From contig OUQQ01000187.1 of the NCBI GenBank assembly GCA_900404475.1, positions 37,264 to 87,894 of the forward strand: a DNA stretch of 50,631 nucleotides, in the 5' to 3' direction. Origin of the DNA: Spongospora subterranea (taxonomy: Eukaryota > Endomyxa > Phytomyxea > Plasmodiophorida > Plasmodiophoridae). Shown here piece after piece: positions 33,101 to 46,747 of this stretch (its first letter is position 1; every line of letters begins with the position of its first letter). Both the position numbers and the translations under genes were made by a program. Under the pieces are notes generated by a model that was given only the letters and a program-made list of their open reading frames with translations, was not told the origin of the DNA and ran no database searches.

Positions 33101-36100
33101 TGCAGAAAAGGTACCCATCCGACAATCAGTACATTGAGTACGAGATGGGTCCGGATTCGTTCCAGGAAGGCTAAGTTACCATTCAGGAAGATTCCGACAG
33201 CATAAAAGAAAATCAGACCATTTGTCGCAACGGACGCTTTGTGCATTGGCAGAATAATAACCGTTAGGGCATGTTACACAATCTGTTGTAATCGAATATG
33301 TTCCAGGTAAACAGGAACGGCAACTTCCTTGTCCTGGACCAGATGCTGTTCCATTTTCGCTAGATTCACCGTCAATCAAGCAGAGCATATGGTAAAGTTA
33401 CAATATTTACCAACTAGAGCATTCGATGCTTCCTGGGCCGGAATACTTTCCTGGGTTACTTTACAAATATTTTATGAATGTCTTATGACAATGGTTTTGT
33501 TGTTCATACCATGGCAGACAGAGCGATTTATTGAGGTTGGTATAAGTCCCAGCGGCACTAGAATTACAATGCGTCAGTTGAGGTGTGATATAGCAAATTA
33601 AACCTCTGACCAGCTATGACAGCTCAACGATGATTCCTGGCTAGTACTGCCTGGAGGGCAGTCTACACATGCTGAAGCATTCGCCCAAGTTCCGGGTCGG
33701 CAAGCTGTGCAACTTTTGGAACCGCCGGCGGAGACAGACCCTAAAGGACTGGCATGAAATGAAAAACATTACGTGCTGTAGATTCGTCATTTGAAATGTG
33801 AGCACTGACCACAATGAGCAACTTGTTGCATTGCTGGAACTGAAACGTCCAGGCAAACAGCTGAAACAATTATTGATTTCTTGATACTTTCCAGAGCCAC
33901 AAACAGAGCAGTTCGTCTGAAGAACGTTAGGAACTGATCCAATGGTACTACCGGCCAATCATGTCATGTAATAATGTCGATTCAAAGAGTGACTGACCAC
34001 GCATTGCAGATGGTAGAAGAATCTTGGCTAACGGTGCCAAATGGGCACCCGACACAAACGGATACATTCGAGAAGGTACCGGCACTGCAAGCTGTACAGG
34101 CTTTTGACCCGCTACTTGATACTGACCCTGCCGCACTGCAATACATAATTTCAAATAAGTTGAAGGTTTGTAGTTATAGACAGCCGGCTCACGACCATAA
34201 AGAGCAGCCTGTTTCATTTCCCAAACTAAAACGGCCAGGTAAACAGTCCAAACATTTGTTGGATTGTTCATATTTTCCAGGATTACAGATTGTACAGTTC
34301 GTTTGACCATCGCTACTGATAGATCCAGGTGCACTGAAGTTGTATCCGAAGCAAGCGTATTAAGATAATGATGGCCATTGACAATCTGCACTGACCAAGG
34401 TAAACACGTTGTAGCAGCTATATCTTGAGCATATGTTCCAGCTGCGCATGAAACGCATTGCGTTGACCCAGTTACGTCGATATATGTTCCAGGTTTACAA
34501 AAATCACAGGCAAGACGACCGGTCGAGTTTGAAAACTTTCCAGCTGCACTAAAAAGCATGTAATACGTCAAACTGAATCAAAAAATCGTAATTATCCGTA
34601 CCATGCAGGACATTGAGAAGAACTAGACATATTTGACGCTGTCCCTGCTTGGCAATCCAAACATCGCGATACTCGGGCAAACTTGCCTGGGCCACAAGTT
34701 TGGCAAACGCTTTGACCAGAGAGGGACACAGTCCCTTGTGGACTGAAAATACGATATTGTTCACATGATGTTTTTGGATTTTGATACACATACCACTTCA
34801 GGCATTTTTCGGCCCTCGGTAAGTTCGCAAACTGGCCTGGGTCACACGGCTTGCATATTGAGTTCGACATATTGCTGTAATAACCTATTTGAGTATGTGC
34901 TCAGCTGTGAATGTGAACAGAGAGCTGCTTTGTACCAGGAACGCAAGGAGTACATATGGTGCTATTGAGCTGTTGTCCAACTGAACACGTGCAAGACGCA
35001 TATGAATCTAGCCAGGTCGGCGTCACTTGAAAGGTGCTGGCACATTTCCGGCAATCAGGCTGTGCCCTGTCAACATTACAACTGCATTGTCCGGTATTCG
35101 TCGTATAGGTGCCATGATTTGAACATGCTGGGCCAGGGAACAAACTAGAATCATTGTTACTTCCAATTGTGCATACATCACTTGAATCCAGCGCGGAAAT
35201 TTTCTCGTTATTCCAAGTAGACGCCAAAGTGCTCTCATTCTTCAGTCTAACGCTTTCTACAGTTAATCGAAAAGGTTCCGAAGGAACGCTCATGTGGCAT
35301 TGTGTATACGGTCGCCAAGACCAAACTGCTCCGGAAGTGAAAGGAGAAAAGCCCATCTTCGTCAGATCAACTTGCGTAGTCGCTGATGACGAATCAGTGA
35401 ATACCGTCATCTGCAAATCATGATTGAATGGCACAGATCTATCAGACAACCCGATGTCACCTGTAAATTGGGCCCCTTTTCCTTCGGGATACTCGCGATA
35501 TTAATGGTGCTAAATGAACTAGATGATTGTGATATTGCAATTTCCCCCGACGTACTCCCTCCACTCGAATTAGGACAAACCGGATCCGTTGTTGACAGTC
35601 CAGCTACCATAATAACCTAATAATCACACCAACTATTCAACATCAACAGGATAGTTCCTGACGACTCGACCAACTTTGGATGCTGTTCCTCCATTAGAAC
35701 TAGACGACTGCTTGACCCACCATAAAATAATGAATGCGCCACTATCGGAATGTAGTGATATTATAGGTATTGCCACGTCACTAGAAAACGGTTGCGAATA
35801 GCCAATTCGCAACCGAAATTGTAGCCAGAAATAGCTTAAGCTTATCCTATCGAGTGTCGCAATCTTGACAGATCTTGTTGGAATTATTGGGCCTGAAGCT
35901 ATTAGCGCACCATAAACACTATTCGGGTTCTGGTATTGCAAACGGGAATCATTAACTGCAAGAGGGAGTCGCCAATCATTCATTGACGAGTATGATGAAA
36001 ATCTGCTGGGGCCCGGGACAACTTTTATCAAGTTCGTCAAGTCACTTTGAGTTATCGCTCGATCAAATATCCGAAGGTTGAATATTGATGGTTGGGCATT

Positions 36101-36811
36101 AGCAGATTGAGAGGCCATAAACGTTTTGGACCCAGGTTCGATTTGAACTGGATTGACGCATAATCCCGACACCGATCCTGTGATAGCAGTTTCGTTAGAC
36201 CAAACCTGTTCATCATTCAGATAACCTAGTATTACGACGGCATGATGTGAATGACCTGAAAAGCGACCCCTGTTATACGTGTCTGAACTGATACAGAAAA
36301 CAATGTCCAAACATTATAACGAGATTTGATAGTGTAGTTCGAAGAGCAGCTCTGGTATGTGACACATAACGAAAGTGAAGGCTGTTTAGACGAAGAAATT
36401 GTCAAAAACACAAACTGGCAAGGGTTTGGTGCAGGTTACCGTAGAGTCGGTTGGCGAAGATGATGGAACAAAACTATAGACTATGGACAGCAGATTAGGG
36501 TAGGAAGAACTTATGGTGATATTGATAGATGGGGTGTCTAAACAGGAGTTTTTCGCACAAGATGTTTGAAACCAGGCAGATAGGGATACAGATGAAGTCT
36601 GTGTCAGTGAAGGCAATTGCAATAGGGGATCGGGAAAAACCAGGCTGAAATCAGGAGACCTCAAAGGACCAAGAGCCATGAGGAGCCCGTTATCTGGGCA
36701 AGTATCAAATACTTGTGAACACGGCCAAGATGTAGATGGAGCTGAACTTGCTAGAGAAAGCAACATGATGAATAGTGGCAAGGTGATCATTGCATATTCG
36801 GTGTTAGACAT
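30177..36811 (-). CDS. Large LamG / GCC2-GCC3 receptor-like membrane protein, paralogue B
   Basis: Multi-exon gene. Exons I could fix: 36416-36811, 36279-36381, then one from 36225 to about 35660; the first introns are 34 and 53 bp. Later joints are only partly resolved. Signal peptide (MITLPLFIMLLSLASSA), a LamG/concanavalin-like domain ending SIFNLRIFDRAITQSDL, a second extracellular stretch, an EGF-like segment (ACSNHGTYTTNTGQCSCN), then at least eight GCC2/GCC3 cysteine modules (CDPGQFANL, CGPGKFARV, CKPGTYIDVTG, CGSGKYQEI, CPPGYYTTDQG). A C-terminal multi-helix domain follows with FWWEIVNMIRRLLVS, the DPSVS loop and NRLATFWNLITILILFSA, ending at 30177. Such proteins are cell-surface receptor or channel-like; the role is unknown. 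It is the tandem duplicate of the next gene. Confidence 0.78.
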
Positions 36812-37240
36812 GGGGAATTATGGAGGTCTGCAAGGCATTTGCAGATGGTGCAGGCCCACAACCAACGTCTGAGGATTTTTATAAACCGGGACCAGTATCA
36901 GATCTGTTCCTGTTCTCTACTCCTGTAGAGGGAAGACCAGTGCCCTGCTGCACTACGATATGACTGGGGATAGTTAGGGACCACACTGCACCTCGGGTAT
37001 GGAGTTGTAACACGTGTCTCGATACCCAGTGGGATAGAGTGTGGGCAGATAGTAACTCATATTGTGCATGGCGGGGGAACTTCAATCCGTTAAGTTCTTC
37101 TTAGACTACTGTAGAATGTCCTGCTACTTTGGGTTTAGGGGTGTTGACCCGAACCAATCAGAAGTGCAGATCCGAAAGCAGTGACTATCGGCCTATTTGC
37201 GTTTTCCACTCTATAGCTTTGTAATCTAAATCAAACAAAT
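36812..37240. other. Intergenic between the two GCC2/GCC3 genes
   Basis: About 430 bp separate the 3' end of paralogue A from the start of paralogue B. No reading frame or repeat is convincing. It presumably holds the terminator of A and the promoter of B. Confidence 0.5.
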
Positions 37241-40200
37241 TTATTGAATATGTTTGTTGGTCTCTTTTACAGACGCATCATATGTCTTTCTAGGTAAAGC
37301 AGGAATCGCTGTGATTGCATTAGATAATGAACTAGACACCCTTACAGGATCTCTGGCTACAGAATCATCCATTAACGCTTTATCGCTCATGCCAAAATAC
37401 GATATATTAGCCGAGGGACTATTAAAATGCTTCATTGGTCCAGATGGCGAGCCCAATTTGGTAGGTCTGCTTCGAACGGTTCCAATACTGGCAGTCTCGT
37501 TGGTAGCGTCCCCAGCCCAAGCTAATGAGCTCGGTTTCTCACCTAAATAATGACAATAAGCGTTGATGTTAACGTGATTATATTTGAGCACTATACGTGA
37601 TCTGGCAGAACCATTAGAATGGATTCCTGCTTCTAAGCTGACTATATATAAAGAGAACATAACTGTAGCGAGCATTGAAACAAAGATCAATATCTCTAGA
37701 ATTGACGTCCCAGCTTCTGAACGAGCGCCGCCTGCTTCGATAACACCAGCAGAAAAAAGAATCAATATTGTTAAGCTATTCCACATAATCGATAGTCGGT
37801 TCTCCTGCGTAGTCTTGTAAGGATTGTAAAATGTTTGCAGGATTACATAGGCAAACAGTAAAGCCAGGGTCGCGAACAGTTGCATAAACTTGGCTTGTAT
37901 CAAGTTAATAGTCAATATGATCTGAACGTAGTTGGTGATTTACGTGAAATATAACATGGTCAATTCACTAACAAAGAGACGCCGAAGAAGATTGACCACT
38001 TCCCACCAATAACATTGGGCGTTATACGGGGCTGTCAGGGCACCAAAGCGGTTGGCGAAACTCTCAGTTACAATCGTACACCTTCGATAATGATAAGCTA
38101 CAATCATTCCGACCGTGAAAGGAATTCCAATCTGCCAATATACTATGTTGTTAACTGAAACAGGTATGTTGAAGCAAATGATCAACCCACAGCATAAACA
38201 ACGAGAGCCCCCATCGACACTTGAACATAATCCGAATAATCACTCCCGGAACAGCTGGATTTGACAGGTCATTTATGCTGTGATTATATGGTGTGATTGC
38301 GGCTTACGGGACGGATGGATCGGTTTTGATGTACGATTGACCATGGCCAGCGTCGTAGCAATTGAATGGATTGCATGCGGTCGAGACTAGGATTGTATAC
38401 CCATTCAGCATAAGCAGAATACTGACGCAACGATCGATAAATAACGATTATGGGCAAGTTTAGTACAGCACCATTCTTACCATGCATATATGAGTCGGTC
38501 GAAAATGGAGCGTGATTGACCCCGATTCTTGTCCAGTTCGTGACCGATTGAATTCTGAGATATATGACTTGTAGCTACTGCCAAATTACGAGCAGAAGCG
38601 ATGTGGCTGCTTGTGCTACTATTGGAGAATGAACCACGGTTGAGTCTTTCTTGTATCGTTCGATATACGAGTGCTAAACAAGCTAATAGCAATACTGCTA
38701 GTAATGGGGATATTAGTTGCATAGCTTGCTTACTCCAACTTAACACTCAATCAGTATCTTTAAAGATCCAGCGATGTTTCATTCTTACTAGCTTAAACTG
38801 ACTGAACATTCAGCTCCTTAACCGGTGTTAGTAGTAAAAATGAGCAAAAAGATACAACACAACTTACTGAATATTTCTAGATTGTAGTTCAGAATAGATA
38901 TGATGCTGACCAAAAGTTGAGGGCAATGAAGACAATGTTTTTATGTGAAATACCTGAATGATGAATGAGCCTAATACAGAAAGGAACGCTTGTCAGAATA
39001 TTTTTAGATGATGATTTGCTGAACCTTACAGTTGGAGACCAATGATCAGTGACAGATACACCGAAGACTGAAATCAGCTGAAGATTCTGAAGGGCAATGC
39101 TGATACCAATAAGAGGGTTTTTGGATGGCTTGGCAATGAATAAAAACAGGATACAGGCCATGATAAGCATCATAATCATGGCTGCAATACCAAGCCAGCT
39201 GTGGCCACATTCCTGGCACGATTTCGAGATTCGAAAACTAGATGGTGAGCAATGAGAGCATCGCCTTCCCCTAAAAATGACTTCACAAAGATCTAGCGAA
39301 AAACCGGAATACTGTTGCTGACGTGTACAATGGCAGGCATTGTGTTGTGGTGTTTTGTGCCGATTCCAGACAAGCTTCTGCGGGAAAACATTTCAATACC
39401 ATATACGGATCAGCAGTATCGCGATAATATCCTTGTCGTGTACCTGAAACTTGTTAATATTGTCGCGATAATATTGACATGAATATAACCCATTTCTGAC
39501 CAGGAATAATTGTTGCTGTCTTATCACATATAAAGCCTATAAAACCGGCCAGTTTAGAGTCAGTTCAACGTGTGTGTTTGCATTTTCTGGATTCCATACT
39601 TTCTATACACGGATCGCATTGAAAACCGTCAGAATTGGCCGAAAGATTATGGAAATATTGTGATGAGCACAGACATTGATTCTGTGTTGAACTACCAATG
39701 CGATCAGATTCGCTATTGGACTGACAAGAAGTGCAGTTTGTTGATCCTACGACGACTGTATTAATCTCATCTGATATATCACACAATGAATAAACCTGAT
39801 ACCGTAATTATTGGAAAATGACGATGTTGAGCAGACTGTGCAAGACGAGCTTCCTTCACGCGGTGAGGATGTCCCAAGGGGGCAAGGATCACATTTTGTA
39901 AGCCCTGTTGTGTTTGCGATTGTCCCAGGGGCACAGGCAAGGCATAAAGGCGAAGCAGGTTTGGAGCTATATGTGCCAACAGGGCATAATGTGCATCCTG
40001 ATCTGTCAGAGTTAGAAGTACTGCCTTCGCTGCAATCCAAGCAACTCCTCCAGTCAGGTGACGAAAATTTTCCTAAAGGGCTATACCAAGATGAGAAGGC
40101 AGAAAGAGTATCGGTGAGGCTGGTGAGATGATCAATACCATATTGTGCAATTAGTGGTCCCATTTGAGCTGGAAATGTATCCGACCTGACAAGGAGCGCA

Positions 40201-42860
40201 GCGATCCGAATTTACTGTAAAGAATCCAGGACCACAAACAGCACATTGAGTCCTATTGTCTGACGACACTGTTCCCGAATCGCTATAGAACAAATTCATG
40301 ACAACGAGTACAAATCAAACTTCTAATGGGTTTGACCATCGTCTACACGTCGGGTCGAGAGCAGATTTACTCCAACCAGATGGGCACAAGGAGCAATTGG
40401 TGTCTCCAATAGTAGGAAAGTACATGCCAAGTCCACAGTCTATACAGCTTGTGCCATTGGCGGTTGATATCATGTCGTTGGGGCTAAAAAATCAATAATA
40501 ACATGATTACACGTTGAGTTGTCAAACTGTGTGGCATCCCGATTACCATCTTGTGCAGGCTAATGACGAATCATTGTTGTACGTCCCCCGAGGACATGGG
40601 ACACACGTATTGACCGTTGCCTGAGTTCCAGGGGGGCAAGGCGTACATGTACCCATGCCACTGTTTGAGACAGAGCCAGGTGGACTGATTTAACCACCAC
40701 ATAATTCAGTTCTATACAGATATAACACATGAACCTCAATGGCCATTACCAATTAGTGCACCGTCTTCCTTCGTCAGAAAAAGTTCCAGCTGGGCAAACA
40801 TCACAAGAAGCACGACCAATCGTCGAAGTGACAGTGCCTGAACTGCAAAATTGGCAATTTCCAGTAGTGCTATTGGCATATTTGGAAATAGGACAGAGAT
40901 GACAGGCGGTTCGTGCAAGATTTGCCCCATTGGGAGAAGAGCAATTTAGGCAAGGGCTGTTGACGAAGCTGTTGTAATACCCTACCGTTATTCAGCCGAA
41001 ACGGATCAGTATTCGATATATGGGAGGGTTGGAGTATTGGCAAACCTGGATTACACGAAGTGCAAGTATTGTTAATATTCTCAGATCCAGCTGAACACTG
41101 GCATCGTGAATATAGAATCCCTGCATTTGACGGTACATATGTGAAACTGGAATCACACGTTCGACAGTATTTCCCGCTTCTTCCTTGGGAGCATTGGCAC
41201 GTTCCGCTTTTGGATAAACTGCCAAAACCGTAGCAGGTAGGATAAGGAAATGCCGATGAATCACCGTTTTGTTGCAATATGCAGTCTGGAAGGGAAGGAG
41301 CAATGGATCGCGCCAGGGCTATTTCTGTTGACACCGCCGCAATCTGAAGTGGTAATTCTTTGATACGAACCTGACGAATTGAATAGGTTATGTTTGACGA
41401 ATCTGAACCACAGAATTTGTTGCCCAGAACCCATAGGCTCGACGATGATAGATCAAAACCTCCATTGATATCAACGAGAGAACATTGCAAGGCGCTGTCC
41501 ACACAGAACTAAAATCCGACACCCTAAGCCAAGAGGAAAACGGCCTTTACGCTTAAACAATACCTGCCAAATCTGCAGGGAAAGACTATTTACAGACGAA
41601 ATAAGAAATATCTGATGATACGCCCCATCAGCAGGAAACTGGATGAACGACCTCGGCGTCTGGGAGCAGATGGACGTTGCTCCGTTAGCGAAAGATGGAA
41701 ACACCTATAACACACGATTGAGTCGGGAATTGATATTGGCTTGAACAGTTCCACATGCATTTATAATCCCGCTCGTTTGTTGCTGTATCAGCAGAGATAA
41801 AGATTGATTATTTACAGCTCTCAAGGCAACCAATCCTTTGAAAGTGCTCCCGGTGGAAAAACGAGGGTCGATTTTTAACCATAGGGATATCCACAGACCC
41901 TGATTTTGGTTTTTGATTCGAAGAGCATCAGAATCCGAAAAAGAAAGTTGTTGTTCAAAGGCAAGTTTTAATTCCAATTGAGGACGAATCGGACCATTAA
42001 GCATCAGCTGTCCAGTAGGTGACAATGTTGTATTGGTCGTGTCACCTATCGCCCTGAAAAACCGTGAACCACTGCCCTGAATAAAGGCAGGATTTGAAGC
42101 GAAAGGGCCCACGTCCATTAGTCGAGCAACGGTTGTGTCGGTTATATTCATGTCGAATATTCTGAGGTTGAACATCGAATACTGTGGCGACGCGCTGCTA
42201 ACGGGACCCGAAACCCATAAACCTGTTGATGACAACAATCCAGTAAACGCCCTAATACACCCTTTGGCGTCAATGACCATCTCGGTCGCGTTGATCCAAA
42301 TCTGGACGGAATATAAGGACGCTGGAGTTGTTTGAGATCGACCACATATCCACATACCCTTGCAGATACTCCGTTTAGGATAGTTAAGGTAAACATCGAC
42401 CAATTGTCATATGCTGAAGTATATCTAACCTTGAGCTGGCAGGTAGGTGCGTATATCATTGCGAATGATGCCTGGATACAGCTCGTGATCAAATCATTAT
42501 GATTAACGCGAGCACACATATTACCATTCGGTTGGAATTGTTATATGAGGCCTGAAAAGCAAGCTGGTTTGAGCCATCCCCAGATACGAAGCCCATTATC
42601 GGCACAGTTGATGGATCACACGAAGAACGAGGGCAGCTCGCTTTGATCCAGGCCGAGATTGTAATTGATGGCTGTCCTATCACAGAAGGAAGCTGCAGGA
42701 TCGGGTCTGGGAACGCTAATCGGGCGTCCGATTTCAGTAGGACTGGGCCAAGCAGAGAAACAACACCATCAACTGAATTAGGGGAGTATATATCGGAGCA
42801 TGGTTGAGATTCTGTGAAATATACAAGGAACGTGGCGATGATGATGATATAAGGGATCAT
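37241..42860 (-). CDS. Large LamG / GCC2-GCC3 receptor-like membrane protein, paralogue A
   Basis: Multi-exon gene with the same plan as paralogue B. Fixed exons: 42525-42860, 42358-42471 and one starting at 42301; introns 53 and 56 bp. The start MIPYIIIIATFLVYFTES gives a clean signal peptide; an upstream ATG at 42908 is in frame. LamG-like domain (QYSMFNLRIFDMNITDTTV), an EGF-like segment (TCYGFGSLSKSGTCQCS), GCC modules (CTPCPPGTQATVNTC, CAPGTIANTTGLTKC, CPVGTYSSKPASP), then the membrane domain: LIMACILFLFIAKPS, VSVTDHWSP, NPFNC...DPSV, YWWEVVNLLRRLFVS, LSIMWNSLTILILFSAGVI, and a Ser-rich tail to 37241. Intron positions at the LamG start correspond to those of B, confirming duplication after intron gain. 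Confidence 0.78.
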
Positions 42861-43431
42861 GAGAGAGAGTGTGTCAATGAGTATGTGATGTATGGCAATA
42901 AAGATCACTACTGGTACTACGTATTTCCTTGTCGAACGTCATCATCGCCAGTAATATTGAAGGCCAAGACAGCAAACACACAAGTGTGCCCGATTGAGTT
43001 CAATATTACAACAACCACAGCATATCGTTTGTTTAACACAAGGTTTCAAAGGCTGGGACTCAACATTTATTCACTCAACAGCGACAACAAATACAATGAG
43101 CTATTCGCTGGAAATAACAAGACGAGAGCTAAATACCAACCAAGTAGAGTAATGATGAATATTTCTGTACTGTGTCGGAATAGTCATAAAGAAGGGTCAC
43201 TCAAATCAATAGTCAATATGAACAGCCGCCAATTCGCTCCCATCGTGAAACCTCTCCAGAATCGCACCACTTCTTCGGCTTTAAGAACGACTCAACGTCA
43301 GGTGGATTCATCTCAGGTGCAACCTCGAACTGGTCTTGGAAGCCGATTAACAAGTTGTGAAGGAAACAAGCACGAATGAATCTCGATGCTTGCATAGATC
43401 CAGTTTTATTTTCGCGTTTGCTGAATCACCG
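42861..43431. other. Upstream flank of paralogue A, nothing firmly supported
   Basis: Contains overlapping frames on both strands without recognisable content. A minus-strand frame at 43213-43395 begins MQASRFIRACFLHNLL, which looks like a targeting sequence, but has no homology I know. An AATAAA on the minus strand near 43408 suits the end of the small gene just to its right. Confidence 0.35.
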
Positions 43432-43629
43432 TTATTTTGATTCCGTTTCTGGTTCAAAGACTTTGAATCTCCAAAACCGACCTTTCAACAAGCCGTTCTC
43501 AACTGGTATCCTGGGTTTAGAATGAAGGTCATTGTAATGGCGGTCGTCTGGAGGTACATATTGTGTGTGATTGCATACCGCGTTAAAGAGTGAGAAAACA
43601 GTCAACATCCAGCGTTGGCAACAATGCAT
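43432..43629 (-). CDS. Candidate small protein of 65 residues, unknown
   Basis: One exon, ATG at 43629, stop at 43432, followed on the same strand by AATAAA about 20 bp later. The N-terminus is hydrophobic (WMLTVFSLFNAV) and the rest polar (YVPPDDRHYNDLHSKPRIPV, then GRFWRFKVFEPETESK), the style of a small organellar or membrane subunit. I do not recognise it. It could also be the last exon of a longer gene, since GTATGC lies inside. The 358 bp to the CLF1 start hold the shared promoter region. Confidence 0.3.
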   Translation of the reverse strand: MHCCQRWMLTVFSLFNAVCNHTQYVPPDDRHYNDLHSKPRIPVENGLLKGRFWRFKVFEPETESK

Positions 43630-43987
43630 TTTCCCGGAGACAGTTTTTAAGTGAATCGTAGTACAGTACCAAATTGACGACGATGGTACATTCCCTTGTC
43701 ATTCTCTAACCCATAACAAAGAGCGCAGACTTTGCTAGATCAGTTGTGACGTTGCCCGAGGTGCATATTGCAAATACGCGAAAACACTCGCCGTTATTGC
43801 TCGCCATCCTCGGATGTCGAATGAGAATTGAAATATGACGGGAACCCGAAATTAACCTCCGGCCCATGGGGAACCGACGAGGTTAATTCACCTGAAATGC
43901 GCAACTTTGATAGCCACTACCTTGTCATTGTCAAAACACACCGTGACTCTTCTTTTGCATTGTTCGTCCAGTATCAGCTGTGTCCTA

Positions 43988-46530
43988 ATGGAAAGCGCCC
44001 CGCCTCGTGGCCGCCAGGCCGCGGTCAAGAACAAGGCAGCTGCCAATGTCCAGATTACGGCCGAACAGATTCTACGCGAGGCGATGGAGCGCCAAGATGT
44101 CGTGCTTCGTGCTCCCGAACAGAAGATCACGGATATAGATGAACTTCTGCATTATCGCTCTCGAAAGCGAAAGGAGTATGAAGATGTCGTGCGACGACAA
44201 CGACAAAACATTGGCGTCTGGGTTAAATATGCAACCTGGGAAGCAAGCCAACTGGAGTTTGAACGAGCAAGATCAATTTTTGAAAGAGCTCTTGATATAG
44301 ACTACCGAAATACTAGTCTCTGGCTAAAATATGCCGACATGGAGATGAAAAATCGATTTGTCAATCACGCTCGTAACATCTGGGATCGTGCAGTGTCTTT
44401 GATGCCAAGGGTGGACCAATTCTGGTTCAAATATACTCATATGGAGGAAGTACGTATATTTTTTCAATATGGGTTAGCTCTAGCTCCTTCTGATTTGGTA
44501 TTATTTGCCCATTACAGATGTTAGGAAACGTTAGCAGTGCTCGTCAAATATTCGAGCGTTGGATGGGATGGGCACCTATGAAGAATGCTTGGTCAGCTTA
44601 TATTCACATGGAGATGCGTCACGGCCAAGACGGCAAAATGTTGGAAAGGGCGAGAAATATTTACGAACGCTTCATCATTTGTCATCCTACGGTAGAATCC
44701 TATCTTCAATATGCAAAGTTTGAAGATAAGCATGGCGATAAAGAGCTTTCTCGGGGGGTTTTTGAGGTCGCTTTGATGATGTGCTTGATTCATTGTATTC
44801 ATTTCTCTGCAGAGATGTAGTCAAGACTTAGGCGACGACTGTTTCACAGAGGAGTTTATTTTGGCGTTTGCCGACTTTGAGCTCTCTTGTCGGGAAACTG
44901 AGCGGGTTCGTGCTCTATACAGATTGGCTCTTGAGAAAATGCCAAAATCTGACTCTCATGTCATATATCAACGATACACGAATTTCGAAAAACAGTTTGG
45001 CAATCAAGAAGGTAGATTACACACATTTGCTTGTTTGTTAGCGAAAACACCCAAGTGTTATGATTTTAGGAATCGAAGATGTCATTATCAGTAAACGCCG
45101 TTCGCAGTATGAAGGAGATCTTGCAAATAATCCTCACAACTATGATGTATGGTTCGATTACTTGAAAATGGAAATGTCCCATTCGGAAAAGGAAAGGGTC
45201 CGAGAAATATTTGAAAGAGCTATCGGTAACGTCCCTCTAGTCAAAGAAAAAACGTTTGTTGCTTCAAATTCACAATCGCTTTCCAAAGTATTTAACCTTC
45301 TGTTAGGTTTTGGACCCGCTATATTTACTTGTGGATTCAATATGCCATATTCGAGGAACTTGTCGCCGGCGATATCGATAGGGCTGGTCTAGTATATAAG
45401 GCAGCGCTCGATCTTATTCCTCATAAGCGGTAAGTCCTTTCTATACATTTTTTCATCAACTGTTGCTAATTTGCTTGCAGATTTACTTTTGCCAAGATGT
45501 GGATTATGTTCGCTGAATTTCAGGTCAAAACGTCTCATTTATGGTGTCGTTCGTGGTGCTGATGTTTTCTCAGATAAGGCAAATGAATCTTCCTGCGGCT
45601 CGATCAATCTTGGGCCAGGCAATAGGCAGGGCCTCAAAGGAAAAACTCTTCAAATTTTATATCCGACTTGAGATGAAGCTTGGTTCTGTTGAGCGATGCA
45701 GAAAATTATATGAAAAATATATTCTGTAGGCAAACTACTTTTCAACCCTTCTATGCGGTTACTTACGTCAATTAGGTTTTCTCCTGAAAATTGCTTCGCG
45801 TGGTCTGGATATGCCCAGCTAGAAAATTCTCTTCAAGAATTAGGTATTACAAAGTTCGTATCTGTGTTGTAAAGGTCATAAAGTCGATTGCAGAACGTTC
45901 CAGGGCGATTTTTGAGTTAGGTGTTACCCAGCCGGTGCTGGACATGCCCGAATTGCTGTGGAAAGCTTATATCGATTTCGAGTTTGAACACAAAGAGTAT
46001 GGAAATATTCGCACTCTTTATGAACGTCTTCTTCAGAAGACAAAACACGTAAAGGTACTTCTATGGTATCTTTGTTTCTCTCGACTTTCTTCGAAATGTT
46101 GTTAGGTCTGGATAAGTAATGCTCAGTTCGAAACATCTCTAAATGAGTTTGACAAATCAAGAAAAGTTTTTGAGCGCGGTACTTTGTATCTCAAGCAAAA
46201 TGGTACCGGAGATGAGGTACGCACAGAGGAACCGTTTTTTTCGACTAGATATTGATTGTAATTCAGCGGATTCAAATTTTGGACGCGTGGAGGGAGTTCG
46301 AGAGGCAATTTGGAGATGAAGCTTCACAAGAAGCCGTTTCAAAACAGATGCCGAGGCGGTTAAAGAAACGCCGGTTATTAACGAATGAGGATGGCAGCGA
46401 CGCTGGCTGGGAAGAGTATTACGATTACGAATTCCCAGATGATCAAACAGGCGCAGCCAACATCGCATTATTGGAAAAAGCTCGTCTTTGGAAAAGGAAG
46501 AAAATGGAGGAAAACAACGATGCGATTTAA
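43988..46530 (+). CDS. CLF1: Crooked-neck / CLF1 spliceosome HAT-repeat protein
   Basis: Eleven exons: 43988-44449, 44518-44766, 44813-45011, 45070-45253, 45307-45429, 45481-45523, 45574-45725, 45776-45843, 45894-46054, 46106-46216 and 46267-46530. Introns are 46-68 bp and all phases agree. The product is 671 residues (yeast 687). The start [19 protein letters not shown] and [10 protein letters not shown] decide the ATG; the in-frame upstream ATG at 43907 gives unlike sequence. HAT repeats run from about residue 60 to 600 (W.KYA.WE..., [30 protein letters not shown]). CLF1 is a scaffold of the NineTeen complex, contacting Prp19/Cef1 and U2/U5 components during splicing activation. It heads a group of four housekeeping genes. 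Confidence 0.96.
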
Positions 46531-46747
46531 TAATGTTGTTGATATTGGCTGCTTCAATTATCTGTTAAATATGCAGTAGAACACCAGGTTGCTTATCGCA
46601 TAGATCGTAGGGCGTAGCATTATCTTTTTGACCCTTTTTATGTTCCGGCTGGAGCCTGGACCGGCGGTGAGTGCGTAGCGGTCAAGGGGTTCTCGTCAGC
46701 TCCTGTTCACCGCCTTGCTCTCACTCAACTCATTCATCCCTTTTTCC

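Noticed and set aside
42804..43379. 191-codon plus-strand open frame
   Set aside because: It overlaps the first exon of the minus-strand LamG/GCC gene, has no recognisable motif and a low-complexity Asn/Thr/Arg composition; an antisense shadow is likelier.
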